Positions 1-6,076 of a stretch of DNA of 7,351 nt are shown in pieces. The DNA comes from Proteobacteria bacterium UBA664. GTDB taxonomy: Bacteria; Pseudomonadota; Gammaproteobacteria; UBA7966. Each line of letters opens with the position of its first letter. The first letter of the stretch is position 1. The position numbers and the translations under genes were made by a program. A model generated the notes under the pieces. The model searched no databases, was not told where the DNA came from, and saw only the letters and a list, made by a program, of their open reading frames with translations. Where the stretch lies: contig DBNU01000152.1 of NCBI GenBank assembly GCA_002299125.1, forward strand, positions 1-7,351. The letters run 5' to 3'.

Positions 1-13
1 GTTCATAATGCTC

Positions 14-727
14 TCACCCTGCCGCCAGGCGCTCCTGATTGCATTCGTAGTAGACGCAGGCCACCTGCTGCGCCTCGAGGATCCGGCGGCAGCCGCGCAG
101 CACGAGGGGCTCGGCACCTTCCACGTCGATCTTCATCACGGCGATCGGCTCGGCACCGACTACTTCATCGATGCGGACGGCCTCGACCGTGACCTTCTCG
201 AGATCTCGTCCCGGCCCCTGATCAGGCCCATCCGCCGGAGCGATACCGCCCCAGCCCGTCTGCTCGGCCGGCCCCAGCCAGAAAGTTACGCTGCCGTTCG
301 CGTCGCTGGCCGCCTTGTGCAGGATGCGAACCCGGCCGGACAGCCCATTGCGGCTGACGTTCTGCTCCAGCCGCCGCGCCGGCCCTGCCGAGGCCTCGAA
401 TGCGATCACGCGGTTGCCCGGCTGAGCGGCTGCCCACAACAGGCTGAAGTACCCCATGTTGGCCCCGACATCGAGCATGAGGCCACCGCGGCGTGCCTGC
501 GCAAGCATGCGGCGACTGAGTTCCTGCTCGTACAGGCCGGTGAAGGCGATGCAGCCGGAGATGACATCACCCGGCACCAGGTCGTGCATCGCAAGACCCG
601 GCGCGAACCGCAGCGGTGCCGCCCGGAACAGTCGGGGCCAGTCACGCTGCCGGTGGTGGTAAAGCCGCCAGTAGGCGCGGAGCTTCAGGGCATCGGGAAG
701 AAGGCGTAGAAGCAGTGGACGTTGCAT
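14..727 (-). CDS. FkbM-family SAM-dependent methyltransferase
   Basis: Predicted methyltransferase of the FkbM family, which transfers a methyl group from S-adenosylmethionine to a hydroxyl of a sugar or polyketide; here a glycan substrate is likely from the neighbours. The 237-residue product shows the SAM-binding glycine motif LDVGANMGYFSL (residues 85-96), the acidic ribose-binding strand end VIAFEAS (E111), and the family signature KIDVEGAE (199-206). No signal peptide or membrane segment is visible, so it should be cytosolic. The ATG start has AGGAG seven bases upstream. It is the last gene of the minus-strand unit, 81 bases after galE. Odd point: the protein stops only about 30 residues after KIDVEGAE, in YYECNQERLAAG, whereas family members usually run on for several tens of residues. 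An open frame (QGESIMN) continues to the window edge, so a frameshifted C-terminus is possible. Family assignment is firm; the exact acceptor is unknown. Confidence 0.9.
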   Translation of the reverse strand: MQRPLLLRLLPDALKLRAYWRLYHHRQRDWPRLFRAAPLRFAPGLAMHDLVPGDVISGCIAFTGLYEQELSRRMLAQARRGGLMLDVGANMGYFSLLWAAAQPGNRVIAFEASAGPARRLEQNVSRNGLSGRVRILHKAASDANGSVTFWLGPAEQTGWGGIAPADGPDQGPGRDLEKVTVEAVRIDEVVGAEPIAVMKIDVEGAEPLVLRGCRRILEAQQVACVYYECNQERLAAG

Positions 728-808
728 TTCGTGGCTCCTGATGTTCGCGGTTCCGTGAAGGAGGGAAAAGTCTGGCCGCGAAGGCTGAGTGAATCTGTCG
801 TTGCTTCT

Positions 809-1810
809 TCAGCGCCCTGGCTTGAGGTCGCGATGCCAGGTGAAGGCGGTCCTGACGATGGATCCCAGTGAACTGTGCCGGGGCATCCAGCCGATGAGTG
901 CAGCGGAACGCCGGGCGTCAGCGACAACCTCACTGGGATCGCCCTCACGGCGAGCGGCCAGGTGATAGGGCACGTCCACTCCAGCCTGAGCCGTGACCGC
1001 CTCGATGACTTCCATCACGCTGAAGCCGGCACCTGTGCCCAGGTTGCAGACAGTGGAAGCCCCTCCCTGCATCAGGTACTCCAGCGCGCGGACATGGGCA
1101 TCGGCCAGATCGCTCACATGGATGTAGTCGCGAATGGCCGTGCCATCAGCGGTGGGGTAGTCGTTGCCGAATACTTGCAGGGCCGGTCCCTGTCCGAGCA
1201 CCGCCATGATGGCGCGCGGGACGAGTCGGGTCTCCGGATCGTGGACTTCCCCCAACTGGCCGTCCGGATCGGCACCGGCGGCGTTGAAGTAGCGCAAGGC
1301 GGCCCAGCGCAGCCCATAGGCCTGACCATACCAGCGGATGGCGTTCTCGCAGTCCAGCTTGGTCTGCCCGTAGGGGCTGAGCGGGACCGTGGGGTGGTTC
1401 TCGTCGATGGGGAGCCGAACCGGATCTCCGTAGACGGCACAACTGGACGAGAAAAGCAGCACTGGCACACTGGCCGCCTGCATCGCCTCCATCAGCGAGA
1501 GCGTGGTCAGCAGATTGTTGCGGTAGTAGAAGGCTGGATCGCGCATCGAATCGCCGACGTAGGCGCTGGCTGCGAAATGCACCACTGCGGAGACCTCATG
1601 GGCGCGCAACGCGGCCGTCACCGCTGCCGTATCGAGGAGTTCGCCCTCGACCAGCGGCCCCCATTTCATGGCCCAGCGATGTCCGAGTGAAAGGTTATCG
1701 AAGGTAACAGGGACCCAGCCGGCAGCGGCGAGGGCCTTGCAGGTATGGCTTCCGATGTAACCGGCCCCGCCGGTCACCAGGACGTTGCGCTTGGATAAAG
1801 CTGCGGACAT
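809..1810 (-). CDS. galE: UDP-glucose 4-epimerase
   Basis: Interconverts UDP-glucose and UDP-galactose using tightly bound NAD; a cytosolic enzyme of the Leloir pathway and of nucleotide-sugar supply for surface glycans. The 333-residue length fits the family. The Rossmann NAD motif TGGAGYIGSH is at residues 13-22, followed by the adenine-ribose-binding acid D38, VHFAASAYVGDS (77-88), the serine-rich strand SSSCAVYG (121-128), the catalytic YxxxK pair Y147/K151, and the substrate-side segment RYFNAAGADPDG (from 173). The C-terminal half contains DYIHVSDLADAH and NLGTGAGFSV, both typical of GalE. The ATG is preceded by GGGGAG with an eight-base spacer. It begins 25 bases after the glycosyltransferase stop, so the two are almost certainly co-transcribed. 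Some homologues also epimerise UDP-GlcNAc/UDP-GalNAc; the sequence alone does not settle which substrates are used. Confidence 0.95.
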   Translation of the reverse strand: MSAALSKRNVLVTGGAGYIGSHTCKALAAAGWVPVTFDNLSLGHRWAMKWGPLVEGELLDTAAVTAALRAHEVSAVVHFAASAYVGDSMRDPAFYYRNNLLTTLSLMEAMQAASVPVLLFSSSCAVYGDPVRLPIDENHPTVPLSPYGQTKLDCENAIRWYGQAYGLRWAALRYFNAAGADPDGQLGEVHDPETRLVPRAIMAVLGQGPALQVFGNDYPTADGTAIRDYIHVSDLADAHVRALEYLMQGGASTVCNLGTGAGFSVMEVIEAVTAQAGVDVPYHLAARREGDPSEVVADARRSAALIGWMPRHSSLGSIVRTAFTWHRDLKPGR

Positions 1811-1835
1811 GCGTGCGACTCCCCGGAAATTGCCG

Positions 1836-2678
1836 TCATTCGGTCGATCTGCGGGCGACGATCTCCCGCATCGACAGATCGATCATGTGCTGGAAGGTCT
1901 TCATCATGCCGGCGTACTGCCAGCCAGCCTTGCCGTCCAGAAACCCGCGGCAGACCACCATCACATAGAGCCACCGCAGGGTCGGCCGCAGGGGCGCGCG
2001 CGCGGCCAGGTACTTCAAGGCACGCCGACGCTCGGTGCCGCCCGCGAGGAGGGAGCCCATGATGTTATGCGGCGCAAGCGCGGGATCCAGCGCAGCCTCC
2101 GCCTCCTGCATCGCGTAGCGGGCATGTTTCTTCAGCCAGTGTTCCAGGCCTTGGCTGAAGGCAAGATGCACGTACGGCTCGTGCAGGGTAGCGAAGGGGC
2201 GCTCGCTCTGCTCGCGCTGACCATGACCATGATCGATGAACCGCATCCGTCGGCGGTGCACCAGTCGCGCCTGGTAACGTGGATATTGCCCGGCCCAACG
2301 CAGCCACTGCCCGTGCAGTACGGTTTGCTCGGCCAGGTAATAACCGGCCAGGCTGCCGTCATCGCTTGCCAGCACGCTGCCGATCTCGGCACGCAGCGCC
2401 GGCGTCATGCGTTCGTCTGCATCGAGATGGAGCACCCAGTCGTGCATCAGGTTCAGGTTGTCGTGGCCCCAGTTGCGTTGGTCGCCAAAGCTCCGGAAGC
2501 GATTGACGGCAACCTGGGTCCCCGCCTGGCTGGCGATTGTATGGGTCGCGTCGGTCGAGCCCGAGTCGAGCACATGCACGTCGGCAAACCCTTCCAGTGA
2601 AGCGAGACATTCCGGAAGGTTGCGCTCTTCGTTGAGCGTCAGTATGACGACAGAGCAGGGCGGGTTTTGCGGGGGCAC
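1836..2678 (-). CDS. Family 2 glycosyltransferase, WaaE/KdtX-like
   Basis: Inverting GT-A glycosyltransferase that transfers a hexose from a nucleotide sugar to a glycan acceptor. The motif order resembles the WaaE/KdtX group, known for adding beta-1,4-glucose to the lipopolysaccharide inner core. Numbered from the chosen GTG (280 residues): nucleotide-binding strand SVVILTLNEERNL (9-21), VLDSGSTD (36-43), a QRNW segment (67-70), and the metal-binding DxD-type motif HLDADE (84-89). The C-terminal region carries basic and aromatic patches (LKKHARYAMQEAE; RPTLRWLYVMVV) that could lie on the inner membrane; no clear transmembrane helix is seen. I chose GTG at 2678 because GAGG lies eight bases upstream and the GT-A fold starts directly after it. 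A GTG at 2744 and an ATG at 2729 are also in frame but lack a convincing ribosome site. It is the first gene of the minus-strand unit. Family is firm; sugar and acceptor are inferred. Confidence 0.88.
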   Translation of the reverse strand: MPPQNPPCSVVILTLNEERNLPECLASLEGFADVHVLDSGSTDATHTIASQAGTQVAVNRFRSFGDQRNWGHDNLNLMHDWVLHLDADERMTPALRAEIGSVLASDDGSLAGYYLAEQTVLHGQWLRWAGQYPRYQARLVHRRRMRFIDHGHGQREQSERPFATLHEPYVHLAFSQGLEHWLKKHARYAMQEAEAALDPALAPHNIMGSLLAGGTERRRALKYLAARAPLRPTLRWLYVMVVCRGFLDGKAGWQYAGMMKTFQHMIDLSMREIVARRSTE

Positions 2679-2686
2679 ACGAAGGT

Positions 2687-2690
2687 CCTC
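2687..2690 (-). promoter_or_regulatory. Ribosome binding site deciding the glycosyltransferase start
   Basis: GAGG on the minus strand, eight bases before the GTG at 2678. It supports the short 280-residue glycosyltransferase over the longer in-frame starts at 2729 and 2744, which have no comparable purine-rich site. Confidence 0.55.
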
Positions 2691-2702
2691 GGAGCGGTGA
2701 TT

Positions 2703-2717
2703 CTTGAGGTCGCGATG
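2703..2717. repeat. 15-bp sequence shared with the galE 3' end
   Basis: CTTGAGGTCGCGATG occurs here and again at 821-835. On the minus strand both copies read HRDLK: at 821-835 in the C-terminus of GalE (WHRDLKPGR), and here just upstream of the glycosyltransferase start. The identity stops sharply at both ends. It may be chance or a small duplication scar. Confidence 0.5.
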
Positions 2718-2879
2718 GTAGGGGGGCATCCCGGTGGGTGCCACCTTTTGTAGCCGGCTTTCTTCGGCGATTGCCCTGCTGCGACCGACGCGCAGCCTGC
2801 GCGGGACTCTGCCCGGCCAGCCCTGGCCAGCGCCCTTCTTGTAGACTGCCGCCGTCCGTCAGCCGAGGAGCCTCAGCCC

Positions 2880-3986
2880 GTGCCCCCCGTTCTCTGCCTC
2901 GTTGCGGGTGCCCGCCCGAACTTCATGAAGATCGCCCCCGTGATCCGCGCCCTCGAGGCCAGCGGCGGCGAGCTTGGTTACCGCTTGGTTCACACGGGCC
3001 AGCATTACGACGCCGACATGAGCGATGTCTTCTTCAGCGACCTCGGGATCCCCAAGCCGCACCATGCGCTTGGCTGTGGCGGCGGCAGCCATGCCGAGCA
3101 GACGGCGCGCATCATGACGGCCTTCGAGGCACTCTGCAGCCACGAACGCCCCGATATGGTGCTGGTGGTGGGGGACGTGAACTCCACCCTGGCCTGTTCC
3201 ATCGTGGCGAAGAAGCTCTGCATCCCGGTGGCCCACATCGAGGCTGGGCTGCGCAGCGGCGATATGACCATGCCGGAGGAGGTCAACCGGGTCGTCACCG
3301 ATGCGATCTCGGATCTCTATTTCGTGACCGAGCCGAGCGGGGAGGCCAACCTGCTGGCCGAAGGCCGGCCGCGCGAGGCCATCCACTTCGTCGGCCACGT
3401 GATGATCGACAACCTGCTGCATGAGCTGGCGCGTCTGGGCGAGCCCTGTACCGAGGTGAAGGCGCTGCTCGGGCGGGCCGGGCCGGACTACGGCGTCGTG
3501 ACCCTGCATCGGCCGGCGAACGTGGATGACCCGGCCACCCTCCATCGCATCCTCAGTGCCCTGGAGGAGATCGCCTCCACGCTGCCGCTCATCTTCCCGG
3601 TACATCCGCGCACCCGCCTCGCCATGGAGGGCAGCGGCCGGCCCGTACCCCCCGGCCTTATCACCTGCCCGCCGCTCGGCTATCGGGATTTCCTCTCGAT
3701 CTGGCCGCGGGCGCGCGTGGTGCTCACCGATTCCGGCGGATTGCAGGAAGAGACCACCGCGCTTGGCGTACCCTGCGTGACGCTGCGCGAGAACACCGAG
3801 CGACCCATCACGCTGACCGAGGGCACCAATACCCTGGTGGGCAGTGATCCCCTGCAGATCCTCGCGGCCACACGCCAGGCCCTGGCCGCGACGGCGCAGG
3901 CCGGCGCACGCCCGCGACCGGCGCTGTGGGATGGCCGGGCAGCCGAGCGGATCGTCGCGGTGCTGAGAGACTGGACCAGCGGGTGA
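2880..3986 (+). CDS. wecB: UDP-N-acetylglucosamine 2-epimerase (non-hydrolysing)
   Basis: Interconverts UDP-GlcNAc and UDP-ManNAc, the precursor for ManNAc- or ManNAcA-containing surface polysaccharides; cytosolic, GT-B fold. The 368-residue length fits WecB/MnaA enzymes. Visible conserved elements: GARPNFMK (10-17), HTGQHYDADMSDVFF (38-52), VVGDVNST (96-103) with D99, HIEAGLRS (119-126) with E121, MPEEVNR (131-137), TLHRPANVDD (208-217) with H210, PVHPRTR (240-246), and LTDSGGLQEE (282-291). These cover the catalytic acids and the UDP-binding site known for the family. The start is GTG, with GAGGAG at 2865-2870 and a nine-base spacer; the reading frame begins the beta strand immediately, so nothing is missing. 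It is the first gene of the plus-strand unit. No UDP-ManNAc dehydrogenase (wecC) is in the window; ManNAc may be used as such or the partner gene lies elsewhere. Confidence 0.95.
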   Translation: MPPVLCLVAGARPNFMKIAPVIRALEASGGELGYRLVHTGQHYDADMSDVFFSDLGIPKPHHALGCGGGSHAEQTARIMTAFEALCSHERPDMVLVVGDVNSTLACSIVAKKLCIPVAHIEAGLRSGDMTMPEEVNRVVTDAISDLYFVTEPSGEANLLAEGRPREAIHFVGHVMIDNLLHELARLGEPCTEVKALLGRAGPDYGVVTLHRPANVDDPATLHRILSALEEIASTLPLIFPVHPRTRLAMEGSGRPVPPGLITCPPLGYRDFLSIWPRARVVLTDSGGLQEETTALGVPCVTLRENTERPITLTEGTNTLVGSDPLQILAATRQALAATAQAGARPRPALWDGRAAERIVAVLRDWTSG

Positions 3987-4085
3987 TGGCGCGCCCGTTC
4001 GGCTGGCCGCGACATCCCGGCGCTGCGATGTCAGCGAAGGTGTGAGCGAAAGCATGAGCAGACAAACCGGGGGAGGCCCGCAGCA

Positions 4086-4817
4086 ATGACCAGCCCAGAT
4101 GTTGCCGAGCAGATCCGCATCCAGCGCGAGTACTACGCCCAGACGGCGGATTCCTACGACGCGATGCGCAGTGAAGAGGAGGCAGCCTTCGCGCTCGCCA
4201 CCGGATTTCTCTGTGGCGTTGCGCCCACGCTCGGTGTGACGTCCATCCTGGACGTGGGTGCCGGCACCGGCGCCACGACGATGAAGCTGCGGGATCGGTT
4301 GCCGGGCGTGCGCGTCGTCGGTCTGGAGCCGGTCCCAGAGCTTCGTGAAGTGGGCCATCGCCGCGGGCTTGGCCCGGCGGAGTTGGTCGAGGGTGACGCC
4401 ACCCGGCTGGCGTACCCCGACGGGGCCTTCGATCTGGTCTGCGAGTTCGGCGCGCTGCACCACATCCCTGATCCCGCGCAAGCCGTGCGCGAGATGGTGC
4501 GCGTCGCCCGCAAGGCCGTGTTCATCTGTGACGTGAACAACTTCGGGCAGGGCGGGGCGGTGGCGCGACGGGTGAAGCAGCTCGCGAACACCCTCGGGCT
4601 CTGGCCGCTCTTGGACTACATCAAGACCCGCGGCCGGGGCTATTCCATCTGCGAGGGTGACGGCCTGTTCTATTCCTACTCGGTGTTCAACAACCTGCGG
4701 GAACTACGCGCCGGCTGCACCAGCCTGCACTTCATGAACTCGAACGATGCGGGGCCGGACATCTACCGCACCGCACCCGGCGCAATCGTGCTCGGCATCA
4801 AGCGACCTGCAGGGTGA
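4086..4817 (+). CDS. Class I SAM-dependent methyltransferase
   Basis: Seven-strand methyltransferase of the Methyltransf_11/UbiE-like type, 243 residues, cytosolic. SAM-binding motif I is ILDVGAGTG (54-62), the acidic end of strand 2 is VVGLEP (E81), motif II-like EGDATRLAYPDGAFDLV is at 102-118 with D104, and LHHIPDP follows at 124-130. The C-terminal third (about 150-240) carries aromatic-rich segments (GYSICEGDGLFYSYSVFNNL; SLHFMNSNDAGPDIYRTAPG) that would form the substrate lid; I do not recognise a substrate from them. The ATG has a strong GGGGGAGG site (4069-4076), nine bases upstream. It sits 99 bases after wecB and is followed by an intrinsic terminator, so the two probably form one transcript. 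Methylation of a sugar, possibly capping a polysaccharide, is an inference from location only. Confidence 0.88.
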   Translation: MTSPDVAEQIRIQREYYAQTADSYDAMRSEEEAAFALATGFLCGVAPTLGVTSILDVGAGTGATTMKLRDRLPGVRVVGLEPVPELREVGHRRGLGPAELVEGDATRLAYPDGAFDLVCEFGALHHIPDPAQAVREMVRVARKAVFICDVNNFGQGGAVARRVKQLANTLGLWPLLDYIKTRGRGYSICEGDGLFYSYSVFNNLRELRAGCTSLHFMNSNDAGPDIYRTAPGAIVLGIKRPAG

Positions 4818-4833
4818 GGGCGGCTGGGTTACG

Positions 4834-4869
4834 CATCGCCCGTTCAGGGTAGCCCCTGGGTAGGCGATG
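4834..4869. repeat. Two-tier stem-loop after the methyltransferase gene
   Basis: Outer arms CATCGCC (4834-4840) and GGCGATG (4863-4869) enclose a symmetric 4x4 internal loop, inner arms CAGGG (4845-4849) and CCCTG (4854-4858), and a four-base loop. No T-run follows, so it is not a standard intrinsic terminator. It could protect the transcript 3' end or be a repeat element. Its left arm with flank, ACGCATCGCCCG (4831-4842), recurs at 5222-5233. Confidence 0.55.
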
Positions 4870-4921
4870 ACGTTGCGCGCCGTCCGGACGCCGCTACTGA
4901 GCGCCGCGGATGTCCTGCCCC

Positions 4922-4947
4922 AGCACGCGATGGCGCGTGCTCTTTTT
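4922..4947 (+). terminator. Intrinsic terminator of the wecB-methyltransferase unit
   Basis: A perfect eight-base stem, AGCACGCG (4922-4929) and CGCGTGCT (4934-4941), closes on the four-base loop ATGG and is followed by C and five T residues (4943-4947). This is a textbook Rho-independent terminator on the plus strand, 105 bases after the methyltransferase stop. It marks the right end of the polysaccharide unit. Confidence 0.85.
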
Positions 4948-5222
4948 CCGCCACGATATGGCTTCAGGCTGCGCAGGTCAGTCACCGTCGCGTCACCCGG
5001 GAGCGTGGGTCAGGTCGCATGGGCGGGGCCGGGTGTCACGGCCGGGCGCCCCTGGTCAGCCATCCCTGGCTTGGCATGCAACGTCTGTCTTGCGAATTTC
5101 AACCACGACCGCGCCGAAGCCATGTGGATACATTCTGTCAACAGCGAAGCAAAGCACCCACGGCGCACAACTGCGGTAGCTCCACCAGGGGCAGGGGTGC
5201 CAGCTTGTGGGATGGCCAACCA
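4948..5222. other. Non-coding stretch, no gene recognised
   Basis: Open frames cross this stretch on both strands, but their translations (rich in G, P, R and A, without recognisable motifs) look like random GC-rich reading, and none has a persuasive ribosome site. I see no tRNA-like cloverleaf, no transposase remnant and no direct-repeat array. It is bounded by the terminator on the left and a folded inverted repeat on the right. Confidence 0.5.
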
Positions 5223-5273
5223 CGCATCGCCCGGCTGAAAAGCCTCACGAGCCCATCGGGTCGGGCGTATGCG
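5223..5273. repeat. Folded inverted repeat with internal hairpins
   Basis: The outer arms CGCATCGCCCG (5223-5233) and CGGGCG-t-ATGCG (5262-5273) pair over 11 bases with one bulged T (5268). Nested alternatives are GGCT-GAAA-AGCC (5233-5244), with a GNRA-type loop, and CCC-atc-GGG shortly after, giving a possible three-way junction. The left arm is the same 12-base sequence as at 4831-4842. It could be a structured RNA, a cruciform repeat or a cassette-type recombination relic; I cannot decide from one copy. Confidence 0.45.
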
Positions 5274-5300
5274 CAAGGCGCGACCTGGCAATCACAGGAT

Positions 5301-5340
5301 TGGACAGCTCAGCACCCCAGGCTATGCTCCAGCATATACT
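5301..5340 (+). promoter_or_regulatory. vapBC promoter with palindromic operator
   Basis: TGGACA (5301-5306) and TATGCT (5323-5328) form a sigma-70-like pair with a 16-base spacer. A second -10-like hexamer, TATACT (5335-5340), lies just downstream. The perfect palindrome TATGCT-cc-AGCATA (5323-5336) covers the first -10 and overlaps the second. An antitoxin or antitoxin-toxin complex bound there would block polymerase, which is how VapB-type antitoxins are known to regulate their own operons. The sites are seen directly; their use is inferred. Confidence 0.6.
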
Positions 5341-5366
5341 CTTGTTGGCCGGTTGGGGAATGCGCC

Positions 5367-5663
5367 ATGACCGAGGTCCGGAAAGCGAAGTTGTTCAAGA
5401 ACGGGGCCAGTCAGGCGGTTCGACTGCCTGCCGACTTCCGCTTCGAGGGCGAGGAGGTGTTCGTGACCCGGGATGAGGCGACCGGCGATGTCGTTCTGTC
5501 GACCCGACCGGGCGCGCGGGCTTGGTTCGCATTCTTTGCACTGCTGCGTGCCGTCGACGTACCCGACAGCTTCATGGGTGAGCGCCCAATGAACACCATG
5601 CCACCCGATCGCGGAATGTTTGATGATGCGGCGGGGCCACAGCACCGGGCGGATCGGCGTTGA
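5367..5663 (+). CDS. vapB: VapB-type antitoxin (AbrB/MazE-like DNA-binding)
   Basis: Antitoxin of a type II VapBC module: it binds and neutralises the VapC ribonuclease and, with it, represses the operon. The N-terminal swapped-hairpin AbrB/MazE-like domain is clear in KAKLFKNGASQAVRLPADFRFEGEEVFV (residues 6-33), the hallmark of the Shigella-type VapB group. The acid- and aromatic-containing segment ARAWFAFFALLRAVDVPDSFM (50-70) should thread into the toxin. The ATG at 5367 has GGGGAA six bases upstream. The frame is open further upstream, but the AbrB domain starts exactly here. Length is 98 residues; most relatives are roughly 75-90, and the last 11 residues (AAGPQHRADRR, after FDD) look like extra, non-conserved sequence. 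The stop is two bases before the vapC ATG. Confidence 0.9.
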   Translation: MTEVRKAKLFKNGASQAVRLPADFRFEGEEVFVTRDEATGDVVLSTRPGARAWFAFFALLRAVDVPDSFMGERPMNTMPPDRGMFDDAAGPQHRADRR

Positions 5664-5665
5664 CG

Positions 5666-6067
5666 ATGCGGCGCATGCTGGACACCGACACGGTCAGCTA
5701 CCTGATGAAGGGAAAATCTCCAGCGATCGAGGCTCGTCTCGCCGCGCTGGTGCCTTCGACAGTCTGTATTTCGGTGATGACCCTGGCAGAATTGCGGTTT
5801 GGGCTCAAGCGCCTGCCCGCCGAGCATCGCCTGCATGTGGTGGTGCGTCAGTTTCTCAAGATCATCCATGTCCTGCCATGGGGCGCAGACGCGGCAGACT
5901 GGTATGCGGAGATCCGCCACCAGTTGCTCGGTTCAGGCCAGCCGATTGGTGAGATGGACATGATGATCGCCGCGCATGCGTTGGCCGCAGACTCGATACT
6001 GGTCACCAACAACGGCCGCCACTTCGAGCGCATCACGGCCCCCCTCATCCTGGAGAACTGGGAGTGA
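5666..6067 (+). CDS. vapC: VapC PIN-domain ribonuclease toxin
   Basis: Toxin of the VapBC pair, a PIN-fold Mg2+-dependent ribonuclease. In the closely similar Shigella/Salmonella VapC the target is the anticodon loop of initiator tRNA; the same target is likely but inferred. The 133-residue product has MLDTDTVSYLMKG (4-16) with D6, SVMTLAELRFG (36-46) with E42, GEMDMMIAAHAL (95-106) with acids E96 and D98, and ILVTNNGRHFERI (from 111). The end LILENWE matches the usual C-terminus of this group. All expected catalytic acids are present, so it should be active. I chose ATG 5666 because homologues begin a few residues before MLDT. A TTG at 5660, overlapping the vapB stop and better spaced from GGCGGA (5648-5653), would add two residues. 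Translation is surely coupled to vapB. Confidence 0.9.
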   Translation: MRRMLDTDTVSYLMKGKSPAIEARLAALVPSTVCISVMTLAELRFGLKRLPAEHRLHVVVRQFLKIIHVLPWGADAADWYAEIRHQLLGSGQPIGEMDMMIAAHALAADSILVTNNGRHFERITAPLILENWE

Positions 6068-6076
6068 TGTCGAGTC

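Larger units (their letters stand above)
2679..2879. other. Divergent intergenic region with two palindromes
   Basis: About 200 bases separate the two outward-facing transcription units, so both promoters should lie here. I see two short perfect inverted repeats: CGCGCAG-c-CTGCGCG at 2789-2803 and GGCCAG-cc-CTGGCC at 2815-2828. Either could be an operator or simply a product of GC-rich sequence. TAGACT at 2842-2847 is a passable -10 hexamer reading toward wecB, but no good -35 is found at the right distance. I see no coding signal on either strand beyond the N-terminal open-frame extension of the glycosyltransferase. Confidence 0.4.

Noticed and set aside
8..709. Plus-strand open frame opposite the FkbM gene
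   Set aside because: The minus strand carries all FkbM methyltransferase motifs; the plus-strand translation is unremarkable.
875..2600. Long plus-strand open frames opposite galE and the glycosyltransferase (875-1690 and 1785-2600)
   Set aside because: They are antisense shadows of well-supported genes and show no recognisable motif.
2679..2744. Longer glycosyltransferase N-terminus from GTG 2744 or ATG 2729
   Set aside because: The added 17-22 residues (charged, with HRDLK) precede the GT-A fold, have no ribosome site and include the 15-base repeat; the GTG at 2678 has a well-spaced GAGG.
2859..4481. A 540-codon open frame on the minus strand
   Set aside because: It runs opposite to wecB and the methyltransferase gene, both of which have complete family motifs and ribosome sites. 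Its translation is low-complexity and rich in R, G and H, typical of the antisense of GC-rich genes.
4867..5238. Possible 123-residue gene in the intergenic stretch
   Set aside because: It runs through the intrinsic terminator, has no ribosome site and resembles nothing I recognise.
5019..5366. N-terminal extension of vapB by 116 codons
   Set aside because: The extension has no domain-like sequence, crosses the promoter and operator, and the AbrB-like domain starts exactly at ATG 5367 behind a ribosome site.
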